Shown here: positions 52,391 through 64,000 of the stretch, one piece after another
How the letters are laid out: every line of letters begins with the position of its first letter
Numbering within the stretch: position 1 is the first letter of the stretch
From: Heliopora coerulea
Taxonomy: Eukaryota; Cnidaria; Anthozoa; Scleralcyonacea; Helioporidae
Length of the DNA: 64,000 nt
Assembly: GCA_030142905.1 (NCBI GenBank)
Contig: JASJOG010000095.1
Coordinates: 1,178,001 to 1,242,000 of the forward strand
Reading direction: 5' to 3'
Position numbers and translations under genes: made by a program
Notes under the pieces: generated by a model
The model's database searches: none
The model's input: the letters and a program-made list of their open reading frames with translations, nothing else
What the model was told of the DNA's origin: nothing

Positions 52391-54771
52391 CAGTGTTGCC
52401 AGTTGTGCGGGTTTCCCGCCCAATTGGGCTAGTTTTAAAGCCCGAATGCGGGAAATTTCAGGCGGTTGTGGGTTGTGGGTTTTTGAGCGGGAAATACTTT
52501 TCATGTGTGTTTTTTGGGCCGATCAGCAAAATAAAGTAACTTTTGTGTTTTTGCAATGGGAAAATGGGCTAAATACAAGAAAAAATACTGCAAGGAGTGG
52601 GAAAAAGAAAATGGGTTGAAGGAATGGATACGTAGTGTGCCAGGAAACGACGAAAAAGCATATTGTAGATTCTGTAAAAGCGAAATTCGAGCACATCATG
52701 GCGATTTGGTTGCTCACGGAAAAACCGAAAAGCACAAGCGAAATCAGCAACCATTCTCAGCGTCAAGAACGCTGTTTAGCATGGGATGTCGTAGTGTAAC
52801 GGTGGACGAATCGTTTAAGAGCTCAGAGCTGAAATTAGCTGCTCACATTGCCTGTCACTCAAGCATAAATACCATTGATTATTTGGGAGAACTTGTGAAC
52901 GATGTGTCTGGAAAAGACATTAATCTCCACCGAACAAAATGCACAGCCTTGGTAAACCGCGTCTTGGGTCCTTGTTTGGTAGAAGAGGTTCTAGACGATA
53001 TGAAACGTATCCCATATTCTCTGATCATTGACGAAAGTACGGACATTGGTAATGAGAAGCAACTGTGTATCCTGGCCAGGTATTACAGCGCAGCACAAAA
53101 GGAGATTGTTACCAGTTTCCTGGGCCTACTTTCGATTGTTTCTGGAACGGCTGAGAGTATTTTCCAAGCGCTACAAAGCTTCCTTGTGTCAAAGAAACTG
53201 GACATTAAAGACTGCATGGGTTTAGCTACAGATGGCTGCAATACGATGTGTGGGAGAAATAATTCAGTGATTACGAAGTTTCGGGAAGTATGTCCAAACA
53301 TAATACATATCAAATGTATTTGCCACTCAATCCAGCTCTGCTCCTCCCATTCCCTGAAAGTAATGCCCAGGAATATCGAGTTCATGGTTTCAGAAACCTA
53401 CAACTGGTTTTCACACAGCACGTTAAGACAGCAGAAGTATCATGAACTGTACTCTGCGATGAACGTTGGAGAAATCCCTTTGAAAATTCTGAGGCTTTCT
53501 GGTACACGCTGGCTTTCCATCTCAGCATGTGTTGACCGCATCATTGATCAATTTCATGAACTGAAACTTCATTTCCAGATAGCTAAAGACGAGGAACGAA
53601 ATTACACTGCAGAATTGCTCTATCAGATGTATACTGATAAGGAAAACAAATTATACTTAGTCTTTCTCCAGCCCATTCTCAAAGAGTTGAATCGAGTGAA
53701 TAAGATCTTCCAGGCAGCGTCCGCAAACCCGCTAAAGCTCTTATCGGAACTTATGAACCTGTACAGAGCTCTTCTTTGCCGTTTCATGAAACCAGTCACT
53801 TTTACATCGTGGCTTTCCACACTAATGTATGACATAAATAACGAAAACAACCACCTTCCACTGTGTGCCGTCGACTTTGGCGCTTCGTTTCAAATTACCC
53901 TGGCAGAAACGCAACTGACCACCGCCCAAAGCGATGCCATCAAAGTGCGATGTCGGTCTTATTTGCTCGAATTGTAAAAGCAAATGAAGGAGAGACTGCC
54001 ATCAAACGTGGAGCGTTTGGAGTCTCTTTCCGAGTTAATTCCGTCTATTGTTCTCGGAAGAAGAAAGCAGTCCTTGGAAAAGGTTACTTTCCTACTATTA
54101 TTTAGAAGAGAGCTGGCCAAGCTTGATCAGCAATATAGCCACCTTGGTGCTATTCAGTGGCCCAATAGAGATGACGAAGACGTTGAACAGTTCTGGATTG
54201 ACGTTGCCACGCATACAGACGCCTGTGGTGCCCAGGATTTTGAAGACTTGGGCAAATTCATGCTTTCCATTCTTGCCCTACCATTCAGTAATGCGGCAGT
54301 GGAAAGAACCTTTTCTCAGATGGCATTACTGAAATATAAACTCCGTAATAGAATGGGACAGTCACTACTTGAGAATCTTCTCCATGTCAGATCGCATATG
54401 GCAATGCGAAACATTTGCTGCAACAGCTTTACTCCCTCATCTGATATGTTGGCAAGATTTACTAATGAAATCTATAGACTATCGGAACCAGATAGCGATG
54501 CTTAGTAGTTGTTTGTTGCAAAGTTAATTGTTTTTTGCTATACATTTTTGTTTTTTGTTATACAGTAACAGCAAAGAGAGTTCATATTATAAGTTTAATA
54601 AAATTTGGCCTTATCTGTTGCCTGGCTGTTATCCATCGTAATGAATACCGTAATTTGTTGAAGTATTTGGGCTACTTTGGGCTTCTTTTTTTCGGAAGGA
54701 CTTGGGCTAGCTTTGGGCTGTTTTCTAGGGGGGGTTTGGGCTATTTTCAACCATGCGACCTGGCAACCCTG
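52391..54771 (+). mobile_element. Nearly complete hAT transposon
   Basis: The left end CAGTGTTGCCAG matches the right end read in complement, CAGGGTTGCCAG (11 of 12). Flanking 8-bp target copies TGAGGAAG (52383-52390) and CGAGGAAG (54772-54779) differ at one base. Subterminal regions carry many GGGCT/TTTGGGCT motifs on both sides, as expected for hAT transposase binding. Length 2381 bp. The transposase has one internal stop. Confidence 0.88.
52556..54505 (+). pseudogene. hAT transposase with one in-frame stop
   Basis: One frame runs from the ATG at 52556 to a stop at 54505, about 650 codons, broken only by TAA at 53975-53977. Order: N-terminal BED-like zinc finger (CRFCKSEI...HGKTEKHKRN, about residues 42-61); IIDESTDIGNEKQLCILARY, the start of the RNase H-like catalytic region; ATDGCNTMCG; IKCICHSIQL; LSGTRWLS. 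After the stop comes the hAT C-terminal dimerisation segment LPFSNAAVERTFSQMALLKY with KLRNRMGQSLLENLLHVR. No frameshift is present. The stop separates the catalytic core from most of the C-terminal region, so the copy is probably inactive unless the stop is read through or is spliced out. The N-terminal finger with two Cys and two His is intact. Confidence 0.85.
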
Positions 54772-54779
54772 CGAGGAAG

Positions 54780-57700
54780 TATGTACGTCGTACATCTAAA
54801 CCACATGGAGTAGACGATGCCACTATAACGTAAGGTCACACTTTTGGGAAGGTTTTTCGGGAACAGGCCTCGAACATTTAATTCTTTGTTAATATAGGTT
54901 GAACTTGCATTGTACAAGAAGTTACATAAGTGAAAGTACGTCATCGCTGTCGTCTACCACATTGCCTTGGATCAGGTTTGTAAGAGAATTTCTTCGCATT
55001 ACTAGCTCTTTTATCTTTATCCCTTTGAGACAACTTCAGTATGGGACAAAACTGAAACGCTTGTCGTTTCAGCACGTAAGAAATAAAGCAAGCGTAACTC
55101 TCTTAAAGTTAGCTTCGGTCATTCACAGTTTTCTTGTTTTAATTGCTTTTCAGGAATGTTTAAGGACCTAAGGCCAAAGGAAGGTGGAACCTATGTCACT
55201 CTGGTCACAGCAGCAAAAGTTAAAAGTAACTAGATAAAAAAGCAGTCATCGTTCTTTTTGTTGGAATCAAACAGGTATGACAGTTTTACTTATAAAAACT
55301 TAGTTGGAGCCGTTGACATTTTACTGGAGCATTTTCCGGCAGGGCAGTTTTTAAATTTTACCATGAATGAATCATGTATGGTGTTCGGATAAACAGGTTG
55401 AGCATTGCATATCACTAGATGTTTGTATGTTTTGAAATTTTGTCAAGTAACGGTTTATTCTTAAAAGTATCTCAAATTGCCGTAGGTTAACCCAGGGAAT
55501 TAAATCTCAAGCCGTACTTAGCAGTTTTGATGCATAAACATGTGGTTCACATGCAGTGAGTTCTCTTTGTTACTGGAATTGCTACTCTCGGAAAGTTAAG
55601 CGAAGATGGCCAGCCGTGAAAGGTGAATTTAGTGTACCTGTTTCACTCCTCACATAAACTTCTGTATTTGTTCTAGCCTTCTTCAATACTGCCAGTGTTT
55701 GTTTGGTCATGTATTAAAAAAAGCTGCCAATTTCAGCACACTGGCAATGAATGTAGTTTGATTTGAGAATAATCTGTTCTTCGTTGAAGTTCTTCATGGG
55801 AACGATGGCATACAAGTAGCTGGGATTGTCTGATATGGGAAGCAATTATTAATTTTTACAAATAGGCATGGCCAAATGCAGTCATTGCCATTAAATTGTC
55901 ACTTTAACTTGTATGTTTTTCAAAGGGAGGTTGTTGGTATATGATATCTATTCCCTTCTCAAGTTGAAACTTTATGTGCAAAGTATAATAGGATTAATGG
56001 TAACAATCGATGTTGGGTGTCCCATTAGGAGTTTCCTTAGATGGGCTATTAAATTTCATCATGCTTGTACCTCAGAATTTGAGGTCTTTGCTGCATATGT
56101 CCATAGCCTCTACTATTTCTTCCAAATACCCATCGGCCTCAACCCTTCTGGCAGAGTAAGTTAGTTGCAGTCATTGCTTACCTGTAAAAGAATAAACTTT
56201 AACAACAGGTTTATATATAACTAAGGAATGCTTCAGTCTGCAATTGGTATTTTTTTCTTTCTTTGGAGACTTGATCAAGTATTTGAAGTAGAGATTGTTA
56301 AAATGCCATGATATAAACCAAGAAATAAAATACACTTGCATGAAATTCTATCAAGACTGGCAAGAACTATTTAAAAAAAAAGCCACCTAAATATTGCAAA
56401 GTAGATAAGAAATCTAGTAAATGATATGCTAAGGCAAAGTTGTTTATATTAATATATATTAGTTGTTGAATTTCTTTTTGAGTATTTATTCCATGAATGT
56501 CTATAAAAAAGAAATTAAAATATTAGTGGGCTAGAATGCAGTTTAAGCTGTTCTCTCTGGCTAATCCCAGATTATATTTGGTGCAGGGATGAACCCTGTG
56601 AGTTTCACCTTTCTTTTTTCGTAAAGTGTACAGTAAGTCCTTGGCTATTTTGTCACTTGATTTTGATATCTTTCTTGGTGGTAAAAACTAGGGTCCCAAA
56701 TTTTTATCAGGGATCAGAACCAAGAACACAAGGACTCATTAATGATGCCCTCATTTTGGGGACATTTTTGGAGGGTTTTCCAACACTTCACTTATATATG
56801 AGTCATTGTTCCCATAGCTTGGGTCACAGTAGATCATTGGTGCAAACAGGTGGTGTACTGCTACTAGGGTGCAACTAAGTGGTGGGGGGGGGAGGTTTGG
56901 GGGACTTCAACGCCCTACCCTTTTTGTGTGTCCTATTATAGACAGCTTTCTGCCCTCATTTCTTAAAACCACATACATAGATCTACTTTACTAGAAATGA
57001 TCAAAATTGCCCTGATGGTGCCTTGATACTACCATTTGTTTTACAAAACTCCTGGTTGGGCCCCTCTAATATGATGTAGTCTGTAGGTTGTTGAACAAAA
57101 TTATCAATCACTGGAAAACTGAAAGCAAGGCTTAGTAGCTCTCAAGCAGTTAGCATGACCAAAATAAAAAGTGCAATGAGGTTTTGTCAAGGGTGATAAT
57201 TACTTATTTTTCAGACAATAAATTGCACTGTTGTATAAACTGCAGTGCCCATTTTTTGATCAATTTTATTATTAAATATTCAAAGCTTTAATATGCATAC
57301 TCATGGGAAATCTTCAACATTCATGTTGATTAAGTTTTTTTATGTTGGATCATGTTCAATTATGGTAATAAGCTCTTGTCAGATTCTGACAGGAGATGAA
57401 ATATTTCAGATTCATAACAAAAGCTCAACTTTCACAGTGCTTCTCAACATGAAATCTAATTGAAATAGGCAAACAAGTATCTTTGAGATATTGCCATGAC
57501 TGCACACCAGTATCCACTATATGTAATACAATGCATCATGCAAGAGTGTGGACAGTCGAAAAATTGAGTGGTCCTAAAACTGACAATGCAACTTGTTACG
57601 TTAAGTCGTCTTGTGTTTAGGTTGTAATAGGTATTGGTAAATTAAATTGTAAATTGTAAGTTTTTCTTAGAATATGGGAGAAAAACCTTGTATGTGTAAA

Positions 57701-60700
57701 AATGTTTCATTTATTTGAACATTAACAGCACTGGTGTATAAACCATGTGACATTAGATTTTGGAAAAAAGTTGCGGTTTGTAATCCAAAAATACAGCAGT
57801 TATTCTAAAGTTTTGTTGGGGAGAATGCTGCAACAAACTTCGAAATTTAATTTTTGCTGAAGTTAATCACTTCTACCTTAGTGACCATAATTTTTAGAAG
57901 ACATTTTCTGAAATCTTATTTCCTTGCCAAAATTTTATTTGTGAGTTTCACTTGTATTCTGTTCATTTAAAGTTGCATTGCTTTGTGACTGACAACTTGA
58001 CCCTCTGTGGAATTTTTCGTTCTGTTTACTGTCTGCAAAATCTACAGACATTAGAACAATCATTTGTTATCTCTAGCCAAGGTATTCCTTATTCAAAGTG
58101 TTGTGAATCAATGACAACACCTGTTAGCATGCTTGTAAACAGCCAGAGTAAGAGTTTGATCTAACACTGGTTGACAGTACTCAACAGCAAAACACTTATC
58201 AACATTAGTTGCCAGTGTTCTGGTACATCTTTGTTTTTCAACAGAACATGACTCCTTTGGCACTGTTAATTTTTTTTTGTTCTGCTGTTTAAAGGATCAG
58301 GTGATCTTAACTTCATTTTGTGCCTGCTCCTTTTGGTGGAATTCTTTTATTTATTGTGAACTGTTGAGTTACACATTTTCAGTTTTAAAGTCTTAGATTT
58401 GTACAAAATTATCTCATGCTATAATTCATCAAACTGTACTACAGTGCGTTTGAATTTTGGAAATTTTCCTGCCATCTTAGCCTTTTCTTGTTAGTGAAAA
58501 GCAAAAGGTGTTAAGCCTACTCTATCAGGTCAATTATTAAATTGTGGTCATTTTATTTTTTTCAAACTTTAATGCATACAACAATAATACAAAACTAATG
58601 ATTTATTAATCAGTGCTGTGTTAGATCAACAGTAAAAATTACAAGTTGTAATGATAGCCAGTAATTCATCCATTGCAAGCTGAACCTAAAGTATTGTTTG
58701 ATGTATGGCATGTGCTATCAACATTTTAATTGTTTTCATTGTCCAATGTAATTGCAGTTGAATGGTTATTCACTGTTGCAGGTTTTAATGGTTAATACTG
58801 CATGGTTTGCTGTATCAGTCCAGAATGAGATGCATCTTATCCAAGGAAAGTCAACTGTGAGCAACAGAAAAGAAATAGAAAATAACTGCAAGACTTTGGG
58901 AAAATGGAACTGAAAGTGGAATAGCACTGTTCAAAACATTTGTGAAATTTCAGGTACCTTGTTTAAATTGTTACTAAATCAGGTTGTTTGGTGGGGCTAA
59001 GATGTAATTGCAAAATTTAAATATTCTCTGAAGCAACTGCTCCACCCTGTTACAAAGTCTTTGAGTACAGTGTCACAAGCCAAGGCTCGAATAAATAGGA
59101 AAATCTTACATGCACAGCATGCACCTAATTTTTTTAACTATTTGCACCACCAATTATTTAAGTGCACAGACATGTTCAAAAAAATTCTCGAAACACAATT
59201 TCACTTCTTTTCAATAATGATTTGGTTTACTTGAAGTTTTTCAGGGAGACTCCTCAGAATGTAGGCTCACTTGGTGGTTATGGCAAAAGGACAGTTGTAA
59301 GATTGAACAGTGGATTAAGAATCATTCGTGATTGAATTATCAGCTAAATAATATTGATATGCTATTTGCTACAAACTACTACTACTACTATGTTCCATGT
59401 CCAATCATTACTCTGAAGCTAAGGTAATGATGCTGATTATGAAGTGCAGCCCATGCAGTCACTGTGTGAAAATTTCTACGTGCACACAGTGCATGTACGT
59501 GACAAAAGTTACATGCACATCTTGAATTTTACGTGCATTCGTGCACATGTGCATGCAGTATTTCGAGCCTTGCAAGCAAGTACTCTACAGCAAACTTGTA
59601 CAATTATACACACCAAACACAAGCCATTTCCTGTGTCTACACAGCTTTTCTATTTTGATTTTATATCTTGAATGTGTATCACATTGTTCACTACAACGAA
59701 AGTTAGCCAAAGAAATTGCAAGGTGATTGACATTTATAGTTGAAGCTGTTTTTGGAAGCTGGTGTACAATTTTACTGTAATGTTTTGCAGGAATGGTGTT
59801 TCAATTACCTACTAAACCTTGCAGGCTTTGTTTCTGTTTGTCAAAAAAAAAAATGGATTCACTAATGATCCATCCTGTTGTAGGGTGAAGTATCTTTTAT
59901 TTATACTGGATAATTCTATCATCCAGCTAAGCTATTCTCCCAAGAGGTCCAGTAAGGGCCACTCCTCATGGATCCAGTTTTACTACAGGAGCAAACTGGA
60001 GTACTTAGAGAAAAACAGCTGCACTTGTTTGGGTAAAGCTGGACAACGCTCTTACGGGAGCACAGGCTGAAATCAGGCTTGCCTTATAGTGTTAGTACAT
60101 TTCTTGGACATGACTTTAATCACTTGGTTCTGAGCCAGTTTTTGAGCAGTTAGGGCTCTGTTGTTAAATGGCGGTTAGCTTAGTCCTGAGTTAGTAAATG
60201 TAAACATTTTATGGACATATGTTGACATGCAGACTTACAGGAAGGTGGATTCGGAGAGGTGTCATCCTATAAGCACATAGGTGGTGGAATAGGTGGGGCT
60301 AGGAGGACTATTGCTCCTGAATATCTCATACAAGGAGGCTAAGCTGCCCCAAAGGAAAGAAATGCTGCTTCACATATCTGTTATCAGATTTTGTGAAATT
60401 CTGATGGGTTCTCAGGAGTTTCCTGCCGGATACCAGATTTGCCGGATAGTTAAAGAAAATCCGGCCAAATACCATAATATTCGATTCATTACGTTAGTGA
60501 ATCACCCATTTACAGTTTTGCCCAAGACTCTTGCTCTCATGCATAACTGTTAGAGCTACACTGTGGAGACTGTTATTGATTATTACACAGAAATATATGA
60601 TGAATTGCCTTTAGACTGTGTCGAAAACGTCGCTTATTCGAAACAGCGTTTGTGCTAAATCTGGTATCACAGTGGCTCGGTGTGATCTCTGACAAGGTCG

Positions 60701-61838
60701 ACAGTTGATGTTAAAATAAATACAATTAGCAAGCGGAAGACGGAAACAGCCATTAAACAAAGTAATGAGGGAACTACGGTTTTTTAAAGTTTCACATTCT
60801 TATTTCTGGGTCCAAACAAATAGGTGGAGAAAGAGTTAACCCCGTACGTTTTTCATAATTGGCGACGAACGTATTCACACAATCCTGCCTTTTCACTTTA
60901 CAGTTTTGAGTGCGGCCCTTATTTGTCTTCATTCTTTTCGTTTTCTACCCAGAAATTCTACCACAACAAAATAGCCTGTGACAATACTGGTACTGCAAAG
61001 GTGGTACAGTGTTTTCAGAGATCTTGAGAGAACATTTGCCCAGCATATACAAGTAGTGAAATCATAAAATCGATGTTACATTTTGTCTGGTGGTTTCAGT
61101 TCGTTTACTAAATTTTTGAAAACTGTTTGAAATGCTTAACCAGCATGTCTTCCAACGTGTGATTGATAAAAATGAGTGATGCACTTCGAACGAATATCTC
61201 AGTAGACAAACTGCGTGCAATAATCATATCAATCTTCGACATCACACAACACTTGTGAACTCGTAGATTTCATTACTGTCTTGCCTAAACATAGAGGCAT
61301 TGACGTGTTCGTTTTCAGGGCCTAAAAGATAAATGGTCATTTGATACAACAAGAAAAATTTGAACAAGTTCAATCACGGCAACAATATCTATTTTTCTTA
61401 CAAAAAGATTGTGAAATCAGGAAATTAGAGTATGTGCTTAGAGTAAAAAGTATAGTTGTTTTGACGATTTGATAACATCCCTATTAGCAAGCAAGATTAG
61501 TCAATTCTGCACTTCAAAGTCAGTTCGTGGGTTTTTAGTTGGTGCTAAACTAAGATGGTAAAATTATGTCCTTTAAATATGCGACTTCGTCCTTTTCCCG
61601 TATGTCTGGGATGGTTCTGAAGGGCTTTGTGGCCGCATTAGCAGCGATTGTCAAAGTATATTGTAAATGCATATTACTGCTGAAGTGTGTGTACAATAGA
61701 CCTTTTCTGAAATCGCCGGAAATTTTCGACCGCAAAGCATTATGGTCTAGTTTCAGTACAAACAAACATTCCTGGGAAAATGGCGAAGGATTTACCGCGA
61801 ACACATACGAGGATAGAAACTTGTAGATACGAAGTAAC
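54780..61838. other. Long region without a supported gene
   Basis: Contains a second copy of a dispersed repeat (56880-57070) and many short ORFs. Open stretches next to plausible splice acceptors (for example after 54898, 55153 and 58781) could be exons, but none shows a known motif or consistent phase. No RNA gene was recognised. The right end (61.6-61.84 kb) is the presumed promoter of the SWIM/YqaJ gene. Confidence 0.45.
56880..57070 (+). repeat. Dispersed repeat, copy 2
   Basis: Same orientation and motif order as 37131-37338, including GAAATGATCAAAATTGCC and CCCTACCCTTTTTGTG. Several indels separate the two. Confidence 0.55.
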
Positions 61839-63966
61839 ATGACTGCAAATAGTCAAGACTTTTCTCGAATGAAAAATGACGAACTAGGATCATTCCTGCG
61901 AGATCGAGGAATTCCGTGTCATGACAGAAAGAAAAAAGATCGAATTACTCTTGCCAAAGCAGCGAATAATCTGGGCTTCCTTGTTCGTCCGAAACCAGAC
62001 GAAATTAAGGCAGAAGTTGAAAAGGATAAAGAGAATCTGTTGATAATAGAAAACGGCATTATCAAACTCCCATTTCCAGATAAGTTAACTGCTGGTTGGC
62101 AACAGAAACTAAACAATCTTCCTAGTATATCACGTCAGGAAGTCGTTGAATATGTTGACAAACGTAAGTTAAGTCTACGCAGGGTTTTTAATATTTGTTT
62201 TAAGATTCGACTATCTGTGGACGAATTTCAGAATATAAAACACATACTAAAATTTTTAAATCTTCTGATTTCAAGGTCTCGACCATTTCAGTGTTGATAT
62301 TGATGCTGAACGAACAAAGGCTTTGAAAGATGGTGAAAATCTACTTCTGTCAGGTCACGTGAGAAATGTAGAAATGCATCAAATTAGTCCAAACCTCAAG
62401 TATTGCTTTGTTAGGGCAATAGTAAATCCAGCAATGTCAAGAACTCAAGAACCATATGGGGTGTGGGCAGTTCTTCATAAAGAGACTTCAAACATTGAAT
62501 CAGCATATTGTACATGCCCTGCAGGGTAAGTAAAAGTAACATTATTTTATATTTTCTTTTTATTACAATGTTACTAAAATATATCTCTGTTATTTTATTT
62601 ATCTTGTAGTTTGAGGGGATTTTGCAAGCATGTGATGGCATTACTTCATCTTATTGTAAGAGAAGTGGAACAGGGTTGCAATGTTGCCTGTACATCAAAA
62701 CCTCAGCAATGGCACAAGCCTAAGTCAAAAGGGAAAATCCATGTGCCTGACTTTGTTAAAAACCTTGTTGTTCATCAAGCAAAAGGTCAATTTCATACCA
62801 CTCCTAATGAATTTGAAAAAAGTAGTAGAAGCAGTCATGATCCAAGAAGTTATGCATACCGTAGAGACAGGACCCTAAATGATTTCAACCTGGAAAGATT
62901 AAAACAAATAACAAGTGGAAATTGTGCTGTTTTACTTTATACTCCTCTGAATAATGGCATTAGTGACAACAATGCCAACAATGATTGCAATACCGAGGAG
63001 TCAAATCAAAATATAAAAGTTGAAGGTATTTCACACATTGCAACTAAAATTTTGAATAGTAATCCAGGACTCAGTTTGACAGAATTTAAGGAAATACTTG
63101 ACCAAGAAATACAAGTAAATGAACAATTAATACACACAGTGGCTTTTCAAACAAAAAGCCAAAGCAATTCATCCGCATGGTTTGCACTACGGTTAGGACG
63201 GATAACTGCATCTAATGTGAAACAATGCATAAAAAAGGTCAGTGTTGATGGCAGTGTGTCAAAGAAGAATAATAGTCTTCTGGGAAATATATTGGCATAT
63301 ACTCCTTCAATTCAAACAAGAGAAATGAGACATGGAGTTAAAATGGAACGTACATGCATCAATCACTACATTGCAGTACAGAAGAAGAGACATGTCAATT
63401 TTCAGGTGACTTCCACTGGGTTACATATTTCTGAAAAATATCCATTTATTGCAGCTTCACCTGATGGAATAATAAACTGTTCTTGTCCAACTGAATCACC
63501 AAACTGTAATGCAAAAAGAAAAGAAGGTTGCCTTGAAGTGAAAAACCCATTCACCAGTGATAAGATAGCTGTTTGGGCAACCAAGCCATCATCTTGTTTA
63601 CTAGTACAGCAAGATGGGACAACAAAATTGAACAAGGACCATCAATATTATGCACAAGTTCAGTGCCAAATGTTTGTGACTAATACAGATTATGCTGATT
63701 TTGTTGTTTGTACTAGTGCAAAGTCTTCAAATATTCATATTGAACGAATCAATAAGGACACTGAATTTATTGACAACATGATAACCAAGTGCAGAATTTT
63801 TTTTAACAAAGCAATTGTACCTGAGCTTTATCATGGTGTAGTTAAAGAATTTTACATACTCAGATTTGTAGAAGAAGTTGTGGAGAAGATTGTAAATCAT
63901 GTATGTTTTTTGGAATCTCACCATACAGTTGGGATGATTGGAACCAAAAAACTAAGGCTTAGGTAG
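61839..63966 (+). CDS. SAP-like / SWIM zinc finger / YqaJ-type nuclease protein
   Basis: Exons 61839-62163, 62276-62525 and 62610-63966 join to 1932 nt, 643 residues, all junctions in phase. The N-terminus (MKNDELGSFLRDRGIPCHDR with KKKDRITLAKAA) resembles a SAP DNA-binding motif. The junction of exons 2 and 3 creates CTCPAGLRGFCKH, a perfect SWIM finger (CxC x7 CxH). The C-terminal half has WFALRLGRITASN, RHGVKMERTCINHY, the SPDG motif (FIAASPDGIINC) and LEVKNPF (E-x-K). These are the catalytic-site signatures of YqaJ/lambda-type exonucleases. The domain is best known from phage and other virus recombinases. Fusions with SWIM fingers occur in many marine invertebrate genomes, where their role is unknown. 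The exons have host-like introns and the frame is intact, so it may be expressed. Poly(A) signal AATAAA is at 63979. Confidence 0.85.
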
Positions 63967-63978
63967 TTATAATATTGT

Positions 63979-63984
63979 AATAAA
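63979..63984 (+). terminator. Polyadenylation signal of the SWIM/YqaJ gene
   Basis: AATAAA lies 13 nt after the stop codon of the SWIM/YqaJ gene. Very close, but no other signal is visible before the window ends. Confidence 0.5.
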
Positions 63985-64000
63985 AAGTTGAGTTTCAGAA

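Noticed and set aside
55153..55232. Possible last exon (MFKDLRPKEGGTYVTLVTAA)
   Set aside because: It looks coding and follows an acceptor, but no upstream exon gives the required phase and no family is recognised.
58781..58913. Possible exon opening VLMVNTAWFAVSVQNEMHLI
   Set aside because: Open for about 43 codons after an acceptor, but no partner exon or homologue could be named.

Overview
The window is nuclear DNA of an animal. It is AT-rich, its genes have GT-AG introns with short exons and long introns, and it is full of decayed transposons. The gene set is metazoan: AHCYL, NRF1, SMKR1, FAM234, HMGA-like, TAF11 and EMC6. Together with Penelope-like elements, foldback elements and a SWIM/YqaJ gene, this suggests a cnidarian (coral or anemone type) or another marine invertebrate. 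The species is inference only.

Layout. 1-7405 (+) holds the 3' two thirds of an S-adenosylhomocysteine hydrolase-like (IRBIT/AHCYL) gene in 14 exons. 10200-11663 (-) is NRF1 with an intronless coding region; its 5' UTR exon lies near 12.9 kb, head to head with SMKR1 (13631-16268, +). AHCYL2, SMKR1 and NRF1 also sit close together on human 7q32, so this looks like ancient microsynteny. 20009-24546 (+) is a FAM234-family membrane protein with a very long Asn/Ser-rich insert. 26988-32802 (-) is a five-exon HMGA-like protein with four AT-hooks and an acidic tail. Its introns carry MITEs and long inverted repeats.

33.5-42 kb is a transposon mosaic. It contains a Tigger/pogo relic broken by a tRNA-bearing foldback element and by a Penelope-like foldback, further Penelope pieces, MITEs and simple repeats. 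One unrecognised minus-strand gene fragment (35955-36834) lies inside it. 42721-44728 (-) is TAF11 and 44814-50274 (+) is EMC6. They share an 85-bp bidirectional promoter region. The last two EMC6 introns both have U12-type signals and flank a 20-nt microexon.

51205-51955 is a short ORF split by a Penelope-like foldback with a 13-bp target duplication. 52391-54771 is an almost complete hAT transposon whose transposase has one internal stop. 54.8-61.8 kb holds no gene I can support. 61839-63966 (+) is a complete three-exon gene for a SAP-like / SWIM zinc finger / YqaJ nuclease protein.

The host genes are general regulators: transcription (NRF1, TAF11, HMGA), membrane protein insertion (EMC6) and IP3-receptor/methylation-related signalling (AHCYL). 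They do not form one pathway. All splice coordinates were read by eye from GT-AG signals, reading frame and remembered family similarity; no alignment program was run.
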